Source: Oceanicola sp. 502str15 (lineage in GTDB: Bacteria; Pseudomonadota; Alphaproteobacteria; Rhodobacterales; Rhodobacteraceae). Taken from it: 64,000 nt of DNA. The position numbers were made by a program, and so were the translations under genes. Shown here piece after piece: positions 45,269 through 54,180 of the stretch (the first letter of the stretch is position 1; each line of letters starts with the position of its first letter). The stretch is from the NCBI RefSeq assembly GCF_024105635.1, contig NZ_WYDQ01000001.1:2108001-2172000 (forward strand), in the 5' to 3' direction. The notes under the pieces are model-generated. The model was given only the letters and a program-made list of their open reading frames with translations, had not been told where the DNA came from and did not search any database.

Positions 45269-46726
45269 ATGTTCTCGCGCTACAAGAAGCCCGCCGCCAA
45301 CGACGCCGCCCCCGCCGCCGCGCCCGTCGCGCAGAGCGAGGCGCCCGCCGCCGCCGCCGCGCCCAAGGCCAAGCTGCAACGTGCCGCCATGGCCCCGCAG
45401 AAGTCGGGCAAGGTCGCGGCCATCGCCACGCCCGAAGACAAGGAAAAGAAGCGCAAGGAGCGCCTCTCCGAGATCAAGGTCGAGCTGCACAAGGCGCTGC
45501 TCGACAACCTCAACCTCTCGGCGCTCGAAACCGCCAGCGAGAACGACCTGAAGTCCGAAATCGTGGCGATTTCGGCCGAAACGCTCGATTCCATGGGCGT
45601 CGTGCTCAACAAGGACGAGCGCGCCACGCTGCACCAGGACCTCTACGACGAGGTCACCGGCCTCGGCCCGCTCGAGCCGCTGCTCAAGGACGACGACGTC
45701 AACGATATTCTCGTCAACGGCCCCAAGCAGATCTTCGTGGAACGCGCCGGCAAGCTGTCGCTCTCCGACATCACCTTCAAGGACGAAAAGCACCTGCTGC
45801 GGATCATCGACAAGATCGTCTCCGCCGTCGGCCGCCGCGTCGATGAAAGCAACCCCTACGTCGACGCCCGCCTTCAGGACGGCTCGCGCTTCAACGCCAT
45901 GGTCCCGCCGATCGCGGTGGACGGCTCGCTGGTCTCCATTCGTAAGTTCAAGAAAGAGAAACTGGCGATCGACGACCTCGTGAAGTTCGGCGCCTTCACC
46001 GAGGAGATGGCCGCCTATCTCCAGGCCGCCGTCGCCTGCCGCCTCAACGTCATCGTCTCCGGCGGTACGGGCTCGGGCAAGACCACCACGCTCAACGCCC
46101 TGTCGTCCTTCATCGACAACTCCGAGCGCATCCTGACGATCGAAGACACCGCCGAACTCCAGCTCCAGCAGACCCACGTCGGCCGGATGGAAAGCCGCCC
46201 CGCCAACGTCGAGGGCAAGGGCGCCGTCTCCCAGCGCGACTGTCTGAAAAACGCCCTGCGGATGCGCCCCGACCGCATCATCGTGGGTGAGACCCGCGGC
46301 GAGGAGGTGATCGACATGCTCCAGGCCATGAACACCGGCCACGACGGCTCGATGACCACGATCCACGCCAACTCCGCCCGCGATGGCGTGTCGCGTCTCG
46401 AGAACATGATCGCCATGGCCGGTATCGAAATGCCGCTGAAGGCCGTGCGCTCGCAGATCTCCTCGGCCGTGAACCTCATCGTGCAGGCCTCGCGCCTGCA
46501 GGACGGCTCCCGCCGCATGGTCTCGATCACCGAGATCACCGGCATGGAAGGCGAGGTCATCTCGATGCAGGAAATCTTCCGCTACGAACGCCTCGGCCTC
46601 GCCTCCGACGGCAAGATCATCGGCCGCTTCAACGCCACCGGCGTCCGCTCCGCCTACTCCGACCGTTTCAAGTCGTGGGGCTACGACCTGCCCGCCTCGA
46701 TCTTCGAACCCATCGCCGCGCAGTAA
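45269..46726 (+). CDS. cpaF: Tad secretion ATPase CpaF/TadA
   Basis: Hexameric type II/IV secretion ATPase of 485 residues that powers pilus extension (and, in the Tad family, retraction). Walker A GGTGSGKT is at 265-272, the Asp box is [21 protein letters not shown], Walker B is [15 protein letters not shown], and a His box follows with [12 protein letters not shown]. The first 60 residues are Ala/Pro/Lys-rich. It starts 26 bases after cpaE. Confidence 0.97.
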   Translation: MFSRYKKPAANDAAPAAAPVAQSEAPAAAAAPKAKLQRAAMAPQKSGKVAAIATPEDKEKKRKERLSEIKVELHKALLDNLNLSALETASENDLKSEIVAISAETLDSMGVVLNKDERATLHQDLYDEVTGLGPLEPLLKDDDVNDILVNGPKQIFVERAGKLSLSDITFKDEKHLLRIIDKIVSAVGRRVDESNPYVDARLQDGSRFNAMVPPIAVDGSLVSIRKFKKEKLAIDDLVKFGAFTEEMAAYLQAAVACRLNVIVSGGTGSGKTTTLNALSSFIDNSERILTIEDTAELQLQQTHVGRMESRPANVEGKGAVSQRDCLKNALRMRPDRIIVGETRGEEVIDMLQAMNTGHDGSMTTIHANSARDGVSRLENMIAMAGIEMPLKAVRSQISSAVNLIVQASRLQDGSRRMVSITEITGMEGEVISMQEIFRYERLGLASDGKIIGRFNATGVRSAYSDRFKSWGYDLPASIFEPIAAQ

Positions 46727-46741
46727 GGGGGCGCGCAGCTC

Positions 46742-47710
46742 ATGCAGATTTCAGCAGAACCAATCATCTACGGCCTGGTCTTCGTCGCCGTCCTCGTGAT
46801 GGTCGAAGGCATCTACCTTGTCGTCTTCGGCAAGTCGATCTCGCTCAACAGCAAGGTCAACCGCCGCCTCGACATGATGGAAAAGGGCGGCAACCGCGAA
46901 GAAGTGCTCGAACAGCTCCGCAAGGAGATGAAGCAGCACATGTCGACCAAGAGCATCCCGCTCTACTCGATCCTCGCCAACAAGGCCCAGAAGGCCAACA
47001 TCGCCTTCTCCCCCGGCGCGCTGGTGGGGATCATGATGGGCCTCTCCGTGGTCGCCTTCGGGGCGCTCACCGTGGGCTCGCAGGCCGGTGTCGGCGTGCG
47101 CATCGTGGTCTCCCTCGCCATGGGCATCGGCGGCGTCTACTTCTGGGTCAACGGCAAGGCCAAGAAGCGCCTCGGCCTCGTCGAGGAGCAGCTCCCCGAT
47201 GCGGTCGAGCTGATGGTCCGCTCGCTCCGCGTCGGCCACCCCTTCTCCTCGGCGGTCAACATCGTCGCGCGCGAAGTGCCCGATCCGCTCGGCTCCGAGT
47301 TCGGCGTCATCGCCGACGAGGCCGCCTATGGCCGCGACATGTCCGAGAGCCTGAAGGATCTCGCCGAACGGATGGACATGCAGGATCTCCGCTTCCTCGC
47401 CGTCGCCGTCACCATCCAGCAGCAGTCGGGCGGCAACCTCGCCGAGATCCTCGAAGGCCTCGGCAAGGTGATCCGCGCCCGCTTCAAGCTGTTCCGCCGG
47501 GTGAAGGCAATCACCGCCGAAGCCAAGTGGTCCGGCATGTTCCTGTCGATGTTCCCGATCCTCGCGATCATCATGATCAACGTCATCAAGCCCGACTATT
47601 ACGACGAGGTGAAGGAAACCGCTGCCTTCATCCCCGCCTGTCTCGTCGTGGGCACCTTTCTCACCGTCAACGTGATCTTCATGAAGATCATGGTGAACAT
47701 CAAAGTCTGA
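46742..47710 (+). CDS. tadB: Tad inner-membrane platform protein TadB
   Basis: Platform protein of 322 residues of the type II secretion F family. It has helices at the N-terminus (IIYGLVFVAVLVMVEGIYLVVFG), at about 90-135 and at the C-terminus, with a cytoplasmic GspF core QLPDAVELMVRSLRVGHPFSSA and QSGGNLAEILEGLGKVIRARF. It couples to CpaF together with TadC. Starts 15 bases after cpaF. Confidence 0.95.
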   Translation: MQISAEPIIYGLVFVAVLVMVEGIYLVVFGKSISLNSKVNRRLDMMEKGGNREEVLEQLRKEMKQHMSTKSIPLYSILANKAQKANIAFSPGALVGIMMGLSVVAFGALTVGSQAGVGVRIVVSLAMGIGGVYFWVNGKAKKRLGLVEEQLPDAVELMVRSLRVGHPFSSAVNIVAREVPDPLGSEFGVIADEAAYGRDMSESLKDLAERMDMQDLRFLAVAVTIQQQSGGNLAEILEGLGKVIRARFKLFRRVKAITAEAKWSGMFLSMFPILAIIMINVIKPDYYDEVKETAAFIPACLVVGTFLTVNVIFMKIMVNIKV

Positions 47711-47720
47711 GGCCCCCCGC

Positions 47721-48719
47721 ATGGAACTTCTGCAAAACGCCAACGACTGGCTTATCGCCACCTTCGGTGAACTTGGCCCGCTCTTCGCCATCGGGGCGCT
47801 GGGGCTGGTGCTGGTCCTTCTCACCCTGCCGACCTTCCTGAAGCGGAAGGCCGACCCGATGGACAAGCTCAAGGGCACCGGCGGCACGGGCCGGGCGCCC
47901 AAGGGGGCCGACAAGGGCGCCAAGCTGCGCACCCAGCAGAACAAGAACGCCGAGAAACTCGACAAGTTCGCCACCTTCCTCGAGCCCCAGACCGCCGAGG
48001 AAATGAGCGCCGCCAAGCTGCGGATGACCCAGGCCGGCTATCGCGGCAAGAACGCGGTGCGGATCTATCACTTCATCCAGTTCGCGCTCGGCATCTTCGC
48101 CCTGCTGGTCGGCCTCGTCGTGGCCATCGTCAGCTCCGCCTCGGGCGAAGTCGAAACCCAGCAGCTCCTGCTGATGGTCGTGCTCCCCGGCGCCGTGGGC
48201 TACTACCTGCCCCGCTACTGGGTGAACAACCGCCTCAAGAAGCGCCAGGAAGAGATCACCAACGGCTTCCCGGATTCTCTCGACATGATGCTCGTCTGCG
48301 TCGAGGCCGGCCAGTCGATGGACCAGTCGATCATCCGGGTCTCCAAGGAAATCAAGCAGGGCTACCCCGCGCTGGCCGAAGAATACGAGATGGTCGCCAA
48401 CGAGATGAAGGCCGGCAAGGACAAGACCAACGTGCTCAAGGACATGTCCGAGCGCTGCGGCGTCCCCGACATCGCCAGCTTCGTGACCGTGATGATCCAG
48501 TCCGCCAGCTTCGGCACATCCATCGCCGACGCCCTGCGGGTGTTCTCCGAGGAGATGCGCGACAAGCGGGTGATGCGGGCCGAGGAAAAGGCCAACGTGC
48601 TCCCCACCAAGTTGACGCTGGGCACCATGATGTTCACCGTGCCCCCGCTGATGATCATCCTCATCGGCCCGTCGGTCTACCAGATCTACGACACGCTGAG
48701 CAACGCGACGTTCTTCTGA
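47721..48719 (+). CDS. tadC: Tad inner-membrane platform protein TadC
   Basis: Second platform protein, 332 residues, also of the GspF family: FPDSLDMMLVCVEAGQSMDQSI and ASFGTSIADALRVFSEEMRDKRVMRAEEKANVLPTKLTLG are diagnostic. It lies 10 bases after tadB. A weak GC stem follows (48726-48744), then 340 bases of gene-free DNA with repeats before tadD. Confidence 0.95.
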   Translation: MELLQNANDWLIATFGELGPLFAIGALGLVLVLLTLPTFLKRKADPMDKLKGTGGTGRAPKGADKGAKLRTQQNKNAEKLDKFATFLEPQTAEEMSAAKLRMTQAGYRGKNAVRIYHFIQFALGIFALLVGLVVAIVSSASGEVETQQLLLMVVLPGAVGYYLPRYWVNNRLKKRQEEITNGFPDSLDMMLVCVEAGQSMDQSIIRVSKEIKQGYPALAEEYEMVANEMKAGKDKTNVLKDMSERCGVPDIASFVTVMIQSASFGTSIADALRVFSEEMRDKRVMRAEEKANVLPTKLTLGTMMFTVPPLMIILIGPSVYQIYDTLSNATFF

Positions 48720-48760
48720 AGGAGAGGGCCGCCCCGAGCGGCCCCTCCCCCTCTCCCGTC

Positions 48761-48783
48761 ATCCTCGGGCTCGACCCGAGGAT
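48761..48783. repeat. ATCCTCGGG/CCCGAGGAT dispersed inverted repeat
   Basis: ATCCTCGGG, five-base loop CTCGA, CCCGAGGAT. This resembles a widespread alphaproteobacterial intergenic palindrome (reading GTCATCCTCGGGCTTGACCCGAGGATC or similar). It lies in the 360-base gap between tadC and tadD. Confidence 0.6.
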
Positions 48784-48791
48784 CTCCCGCC

Positions 48792-48812
48792 GCAGGGTGG
48801 ATGAAACTCACC
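48792..48812 (+). repeat. Degenerate REP-like element
   Basis: GCAG head, then GGTGGAT-GAA-ACTCACC with two mismatches, a decayed member of the family that is perfect at 4471 and 16328. Confidence 0.5.
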
Positions 48813-48876
48813 AACCGGCCCCCAACTCTCCCCCCACCGTCCCAACCCATTAACCACCGCAAACGCGAAATTCGCG

Positions 48877-48920
48877 TATGTACAGGTTGTGCACAGGTTG
48901 TGTACCGGATGTGACAAGGT
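48877..48920 (+). repeat. Four 11-bp direct repeats (TGTGCACAGGT type)
   Basis: Four abutting 11-mers: TATGTACAGGT, TGTGCACAGGT, TGTGTACCGGA and TGTGACAAGGT, 21 bases after a TTAACC (48850-48855) and 160 bases before tadD. The layout repeats that at 9942-9985. It may be an operator for tadD and the genes after it. Confidence 0.55.
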
Positions 48921-49079
48921 ATCCTGATACCACCCGCCCAATCCCTGCCCCATCGGACGCCCCTGTCACCTTTTTGCCCCTTTCGCCGCCCCACGGCCGG
49001 AAGATCCCTTGCCAGAAGGCCCGCCCGGGCGCATCCTCCGCGCCAACAACAAACGCAGGCGAGCAGTCTCCTGTCACCA

Positions 49080-49646
49080 ATGGCAACATTCCCCAAGGCC
49101 CTCGCGGCCCTTCTCCTGCTGGCCCTCGCGGCCTGCGGGTCCGATCGTCTTTCCGGTTTGAATCAAGGCACTAAGGCCCCGGCGTCGCGCGGCTACGAAG
49201 ACCCCGACGGCCTCATCGTCGGCCATCGCCTGATGTCCGCCGGCGAGTACGAACTGGCGCTCTCCGCCTACTACCGCGCCGGCGCCGAGCAAGGGTTGAC
49301 GGTCGATGTCCTCAGCGCGCTCGGCAGTGCAAACCTCAAGCTCGGCCGCCTCGGCCAGGCCGAGGAGCTGCTGCGCAAAGCCATTGAAAAGGATGAGAAG
49401 TTTCCGCCCGCCTGGAACAACCTCGGGGTCATTCTCATGGAGCAGGGCAATTACGGCGAGGCCGAACGCGTCTTCAAGATCGCCTTCGCGCTCGACAGTG
49501 GTAATTCCGCCCAGATCAAGAAAAACCTGAACCTCGCTATGGATCGGGTACAGATCCCCGGCTATGGTTCTGAACAAGAACAAGAAAGCAATTTCGACTT
49601 GGTGCGCAGAGGCAGTGGGCAATACCTCCTTCTCAGCACGCCATGA
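49080..49646 (+). CDS. tadD: TadD-type TPR lipoprotein
   Basis: Lipoprotein of 188 residues: signal peptide with lipobox (LLALAACG), then tetratricopeptide repeats (ALSAYYRAGAEQGLTVDVLSALGSANLKLGRLGQAEELLRKA and PPAWNNLGVILMEQGNYGEAERVFKIAF). TadD-like proteins help the secretin and other Tad parts assemble. The ribosome-binding site is weak. The last 20 residues are polar and lack TPR features. Confidence 0.85.
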   Translation: MATFPKALAALLLLALAACGSDRLSGLNQGTKAPASRGYEDPDGLIVGHRLMSAGEYELALSAYYRAGAEQGLTVDVLSALGSANLKLGRLGQAEELLRKAIEKDEKFPPAWNNLGVILMEQGNYGEAERVFKIAFALDSGNSAQIKKNLNLAMDRVQIPGYGSEQEQESNFDLVRRGSGQYLLLSTP

Positions 49647-49677
49647 GGCAGCAAGAGCAGTAAAAGGACGCAGCAAA

Positions 49678-50535
49678 ATGCGCCAAACAACCGTTATTTC
49701 CCTTGCCCTTACGGGTGTCCTGGCCGTTTCGGCCTGCCAGAAGTCCGCCGATGGCGAGGTGTCCCGCGCCATGGCCTCGGTCAATGCCGTCGACGAGAAC
49801 GGCCTCTCCGACATCATGCTCACCGTGGCCGACCCCAACGAGGCGGTCAGCTACTTCAAGCGCGCCAGCAAGGACAATCCCAAGCGGATCGACCTGCAGC
49901 GCGGCCTCGCCCTGAGCCTCGTGCGTGCCAAGAAGAACACCGAGGCCGTCGCCGCCTGGCGCAGGGTCGTGAAGCACGAAGACAGCACGCTCGACGACAA
50001 GGTCGACTTTGCCGACGCCCTTCTGCGCAACGGCGACTGGAAGGAAGCCGAGGCCACGCTCGACGGCATTCCGCCCACCCACGAGACCTACAAGCGCTAC
50101 CGGCTCGAGGCCATGGTCGCCGACGGCAACAAGGAGTGGAAGAAGGCCGACAGCTTCTATGAAACCGCCGTTGCCCTCACCACCAAGCCCTCCGGTGTGC
50201 TCAACAACTGGGGTTACTCCAAGCTCTCGCGCGGCGACTACCCGGGTGCCGAGAAGCTCTTTGTCGAGGCCATCCAGTACGACTCCGAGCTGTTCACCGC
50301 CAAGAACAACCTCGTCCTGGCCCGCGGTGCCCAGCGCAACTATCAGCTGCCATTGGTTAAGATGACGCAAGTCGAGCGTGCGCAACTGCTACACACTGCG
50401 GCGCTGACGGCCGTGAAACAGGGCGACGTCGAAACCGGAAAGGGCCTGCTGCAGGAGGCGATCGACGCACATCCGCAGCACTTCGAAGAGGCCGTTCGGG
50501 CGCTCAGGGCGCTGGAAAACAACGTTACCAACTGA
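49678..50535 (+). CDS. Second TPR lipoprotein of the Tad locus
   Basis: Lipoprotein of 285 residues with a lipobox (VLAVSAC) and about five tetratricopeptide repeats (EAVSYFKRASKDNPKRIDLQRGLAL, DGNKEWKKADSFYETAVAL, SGVLNNWGYSKLSRGDYPGAEKLFVEAI, QGDVETGKGLLQEAI). AAAAGGACG precedes the ATG at 49678. Two successive TadD-like genes are common in Rhodobacterales Tad loci; this one is the longer. Its partner protein is unknown. Confidence 0.85.
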   Translation: MRQTTVISLALTGVLAVSACQKSADGEVSRAMASVNAVDENGLSDIMLTVADPNEAVSYFKRASKDNPKRIDLQRGLALSLVRAKKNTEAVAAWRRVVKHEDSTLDDKVDFADALLRNGDWKEAEATLDGIPPTHETYKRYRLEAMVADGNKEWKKADSFYETAVALTTKPSGVLNNWGYSKLSRGDYPGAEKLFVEAIQYDSELFTAKNNLVLARGAQRNYQLPLVKMTQVERAQLLHTAALTAVKQGDVETGKGLLQEAIDAHPQHFEEAVRALRALENNVTN

Positions 50536-50551
50536 TCCGGGGGTCACGCCA

Positions 50552-51049
50552 ATGCTCGCCCCCGCCACGGCCAGCCTGTGGTTCTTCATCCTGACGGCAC
50601 CGATCTGCCTCTATGTGGCCTATTCGGACATGTCGCGGATGAAGATCCCGAACCATGCCGTCCTGCTGACGGTTCTGGTCTACGCCGTGGCCGGGCTGAT
50701 CCTGCTGCCCTTCGTCGACTATGCCTGGCGCTGGCTCCACCTGGTTGTGGTTCTGGCGGTGGGGTTCATCATGAACATGCTGGGCATGCTCGGCGCGGGC
50801 GATGCCAAGTATGCCGCCGCCATGGCCCCCTTCGTCGCGCTCGGTGATCTGTTCAACGTGATGATGCTCTTTGCCGCCATCATGCTGGCCGCCTTCGTCA
50901 CACACCGCCTCGCCCGAGCCATCCCGCCCGTGCGCAACCTCGTGCCCCATTGGGAGAGCTGGGTGCGCAAGGACTTTCCGATGGGACTGGCCCTTGGCGG
51001 AACGCTGGCTGCCTACCTTGCCATGGCCGCCAAATACGGCGTGCAGTAA
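50552..51049 (+). CDS. cpaA: Tad prepilin peptidase CpaA/TadV
   Basis: Membrane aspartic peptidase of 165 residues that removes the Flp leader. Catalytic residues are D26 in YSDMSRMKIPN and D84 in the GxGD motif (GAGDAK). About five helices; the methylase domain of PilD-type enzymes is absent, as in TadV. It is the last Tad gene on this strand, 16 bases after the TPR lipoprotein and convergent with the GT-C-like gene. Confidence 0.94.
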   Translation: MLAPATASLWFFILTAPICLYVAYSDMSRMKIPNHAVLLTVLVYAVAGLILLPFVDYAWRWLHLVVVLAVGFIMNMLGMLGAGDAKYAAAMAPFVALGDLFNVMMLFAAIMLAAFVTHRLARAIPPVRNLVPHWESWVRKDFPMGLALGGTLAAYLAMAAKYGVQ

Positions 51050-51056
51050 GCTCGCG

Positions 51057-52676
51057 TCAGCCCTTCTCGAGCAGGATGTACAGCGGCGTGCGGTCCACCT
51101 CCACGAGGCTGTCTCCACGCTCTGAGATCCGCTCCAGAACCAACTCGCGCACCTTGGGATGCACCGGGCAGTTGGGCACCAGCACGTAATCCGCCATCTC
51201 GTAGCCCGGCAGCCCGCCGTAATACCACGGGGCTCCATGCTCCAACCGAGCAAAGTCACCGAAGAGCCAGATCGACGAGAAGAGATCGGCGATGAAAATT
51301 CCCTCGCCTCCATGCCCGCTCTCTTCGAGGCTGGTGGCAATGCCATCGAACAGCGCCGGCAGGCCCAGTAGGATCTCGCAGCGCGGCAGTTCCTCTCCGT
51401 TCAACACCACGGGCGGCTCGCGTCCGGCCTTCTCCGCCAGCGCCTCCAGGCCGCTGCCCGGCTCGTCCATCGGCACCCGCTTGTCGACCCGCATCGCCCG
51501 CACGGTGCCGGTCTGCAGATCAGAGTGGAGCGTGGCCCCGGGCAGCAAGGGCGTGTGCTGCGCCGCGTCCTGCCCCAGATGGCGGATCGGACTGTAGGCT
51601 AGGTTCATCGCGGACGGCACGATCATGGCAAATGCGGCGGCCCCCGCGAGGCCCACGGCCATGCTCATGTCCCAGCCGAACCCGTTCTTCAGATCCTGCG
51701 CGGGGCGGGCCGCAAAGAGCAGTATACCCAGCAGCAGGAGCCACTGCGGATCATTGCCGAAGTTCTGGAAGGTGACGTAAAAGAACCCCGGCGTCAGCAA
51801 CAGCAGCACCATGCCCTCCGTCGCCTTGCCCGCCTGCCGCAACAGGATCACGCCCATAAGCAACACGATCGACCCGCCAAGATAGGCCGGCGCGGCCACC
51901 ACGGCGGCAAAGGGCTCACCGGGGTTGGAGCGCACCTGAGAGGCAGAGACCCGCAGCAGGTCGCCCACATAGGCCGCCCAGTACCCCACGCCCGCAAAGG
52001 CGGTGACGACGGCGGCCACGGCAAGGCCGGTCGCAAGCGCCAGCAGGAAGGTCCGATATTGCCGGTGCGCCAGCAGCCCTACGGCAACGGGGATGATGAA
52101 GGCGGCAAAATAGGTGACCTTGCAGAGCGCCATGAAAGCCAGCGCAAGGCCTACCACGATGCCGTCTGCGGTCTGGTTCCGGCGGTCCTCGACCGGCGGC
52201 AGCGTGGCGATGAGGATTGCCACGAAGGCTGCCGCCCAGGCCCATCGGTTGTAGTGCATCGAGATCGACACTGAGCGCTCGGCCTGGCCGTGCACAAGGG
52301 CCGTGGCCAGCACGATAATGACGGCGCCAAAGAGGTAGGGCCAATAGCCGGTAAGCCGCGATACCCCCGCCCGCCACGCTAGCGGCACAAGGCAAAGGCC
52401 GACAAGCGCCTGCCCGTATAGGATCGCATGTCCGACCCCTGCCCCGAGCTTCACGAAGAGCGCGATGGGCGCAAAGGCCATGAAGCCGATAGGGGTCATG
52501 AAATCGACATGCGGCCACTCCCCATCGGCCATCCGGAAGACGATTTCGAGCAGGTGCAGCATGTCGCCTTCGTGCTTGCCCACAAGAAGCTGCCCGCGCC
52601 ACATGGCGAGCCCTGCTTCAACGGCCAGAACCGCCAGCAGAAATGCAAACAACCTTCCGGAATCTGTCTTTTTCAT
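51057..52676 (-). CDS. GT-C-like polytopic membrane protein
   Basis: About 539 residues with 11 or so helices and a soluble C-terminal domain of about 170 residues. The first periplasmic loop holds an E36-x-D38 pair (GKHEGDML) and then DGEWPHVDFMTPIGFMAFAP, the general look of GT-C glycosyltransferases that use polyprenyl-phospho-sugars. No subfamily is recognised. It is convergent with cpaA, with 7 bases between the stops. It could glycosylate the pilus or an envelope polymer; that is inference. A GTG at 52703 would add nine residues. Confidence 0.55.
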   Translation of the reverse strand: MKKTDSGRLFAFLLAVLAVEAGLAMWRGQLLVGKHEGDMLHLLEIVFRMADGEWPHVDFMTPIGFMAFAPIALFVKLGAGVGHAILYGQALVGLCLVPLAWRAGVSRLTGYWPYLFGAVIIVLATALVHGQAERSVSISMHYNRWAWAAAFVAILIATLPPVEDRRNQTADGIVVGLALAFMALCKVTYFAAFIIPVAVGLLAHRQYRTFLLALATGLAVAAVVTAFAGVGYWAAYVGDLLRVSASQVRSNPGEPFAAVVAAPAYLGGSIVLLMGVILLRQAGKATEGMVLLLLTPGFFYVTFQNFGNDPQWLLLLGILLFAARPAQDLKNGFGWDMSMAVGLAGAAAFAMIVPSAMNLAYSPIRHLGQDAAQHTPLLPGATLHSDLQTGTVRAMRVDKRVPMDEPGSGLEALAEKAGREPPVVLNGEELPRCEILLGLPALFDGIATSLEESGHGGEGIFIADLFSSIWLFGDFARLEHGAPWYYGGLPGYEMADYVLVPNCPVHPKVRELVLERISERGDSLVEVDRTPLYILLEKG

Positions 52677-52815
52677 CACTGCTCTTGTCCATTTTTTGGC
52701 CACATTAGCCGGGCACAGTCCTGCTCACCACGGGTATTGTCCACGCCTTGGGCGGTTATCGGGCAAAACCAGTGGAAAAATTGAGACGTGCGCCAAAAAC
52801 GAGCAGGTGAACCGG

Positions 52816-54126
52816 ATGAACATGGAAGTGGCAAACGTGATTGCGCCCCCCGCCCCCAAGCGGCTGGAAGACATGCAATTGCCCCTGGTGATGATGCGCG
52901 ACATCGTGCTGAAGACCATTTTCCGCAAGAACGTAGAGACCGTGGCCGAGATTTCGCCCGCGATCTGCCTGCCGATCCCTGTGACCCAGGAACTGGTCGA
53001 TTTGGCCCGCAACCAAAAGCTGATTGAGGCCACCGGCTCGATGATGGCGGGCGGCTCTGGCGAGATGGGCTATCAGCTCACCGATGCAGGCAAGGCTCGA
53101 GCGCTCGATGCGCTGGCGCAGTCCGAGTATTACGGCGCGATGCCGGTTCCGCTGGAAGTCTACCAGGAGCAGGTGAAGCGACAGTCGATCCGCAACATCC
53201 AGATTTCCCGCGAACAGCTCACCGGCGCGATGGGTCACCTGATCCTGCCCAATGAGTTGCTCGACCACCTCGGCCCGGCGGTTTCGGCCGGCCGCTCGAT
53301 CCTGATGTATGGCCCGCCGGGCAACGGCAAGTCGTCGATCTCAAACGGAATCCGCGACGCGATGGGCGACAAAATCTTCATTCCCCGCGCCATCGAATAC
53401 GCCGGTCAGGTGATCACGGTCTACGATCCGATCGTGCACACCGCCGTCGAGGAAGAGGCCGACGATCCCAACTCGCTGCGCCGCACCTCGGGCCGCTTCG
53501 ACACCCGCTATGTCCGCTGCGAGCGCCCCACAGTGATCACCGGCGGTGAGCTTTCGCTCTCCATGCTGGACCTCGTCTACAACCCCACTGCGCGCACCTA
53601 TCAGGCACCGCTTCAGCTGAAGTCGTCGGGCGGCATCTTCATCGTCGACGACCTTGGCCGCCAGGCCGAGCCGCCGCAGGCGCTGGTCAACCGCTGGATC
53701 GTTCCGCTGGAAGAGAGCAAGGATATCCTCGCCCTGCAGTCGGGCGAGAAATTCGAGGTGCCCTTCGACACGCTGGTGATCTTCTCCACCAACTTCCACC
53801 CCAACGAGATTTTCGACAAAGCGGCGCTGCGCCGGATCTTCTTCAAGATCAAGATCGACGGGCCGGAGCAGGAAGATTACCTGAAGATCTTCGCCATGGT
53901 CGCCAAGAAGCGCGGCATGCCGCTGGATCAGGATGCGCTGATCCACTTGCTGAAGGTGAAATACCCGGAAATCGACAACGTCTACGCCAACTATCAGCCG
54001 ATCTTCCTGATCGACCAGATGATCGCGATCTGCGAATTCGAGGGCATCCCCTACCAGATGACGCCCAAGCTGATCGACCGCGCCTGGGCGAACATGTTCG
54101 TCAAGGAAGAGACCATCGTTCACTGA
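52816..54126 (+). CDS. AAA+ ATPase of unknown role
   Basis: Cytoplasmic ATPase of 436 residues. Walker A GPPGNGKSS is at 166-174, Walker B GGIFIVDDLG near 275 and a sensor-1 segment VIFSTNFHPNEIF near 330. The N-terminal ~150 residues form a separate domain with winged-helix-like features. The group is conserved near Tad loci in some alphaproteobacteria but its function is not established. ATG follows AGGTGA. The first ~112 bases upstream share the spacer with the divergent GT-C-like gene. Confidence 0.75.
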   Translation: MNMEVANVIAPPAPKRLEDMQLPLVMMRDIVLKTIFRKNVETVAEISPAICLPIPVTQELVDLARNQKLIEATGSMMAGGSGEMGYQLTDAGKARALDALAQSEYYGAMPVPLEVYQEQVKRQSIRNIQISREQLTGAMGHLILPNELLDHLGPAVSAGRSILMYGPPGNGKSSISNGIRDAMGDKIFIPRAIEYAGQVITVYDPIVHTAVEEEADDPNSLRRTSGRFDTRYVRCERPTVITGGELSLSMLDLVYNPTARTYQAPLQLKSSGGIFIVDDLGRQAEPPQALVNRWIVPLEESKDILALQSGEKFEVPFDTLVIFSTNFHPNEIFDKAALRRIFFKIKIDGPEQEDYLKIFAMVAKKRGMPLDQDALIHLLKVKYPEIDNVYANYQPIFLIDQMIAICEFEGIPYQMTPKLIDRAWANMFVKEETIVH

Positions 54127-54160
54127 GCCCGGCCGTCAGGCCCGGCAGAACTTCAAGCAG

Positions 54161-54180
54161 GCGCGGGCTCAGGCCCGCGC
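54161..54180. terminator. Convergent hairpin between AAA+ and MFS genes
   Basis: GCGCGGGC-TCAG-GCCCGCGC, a perfect 8-bp stem overlapping the end of the MFS gene. It has no T-run, so intrinsic termination is uncertain. Confidence 0.35.

Noticed and set aside
34255..51049. Type IVa pilus or type II secretion system
   Set aside because: Flp pilins, CpaB, CpaE, CpaF, TadB/TadC and a TadV-size peptidase define Tad; no PilQ, PilM-P or pseudopilin genes.
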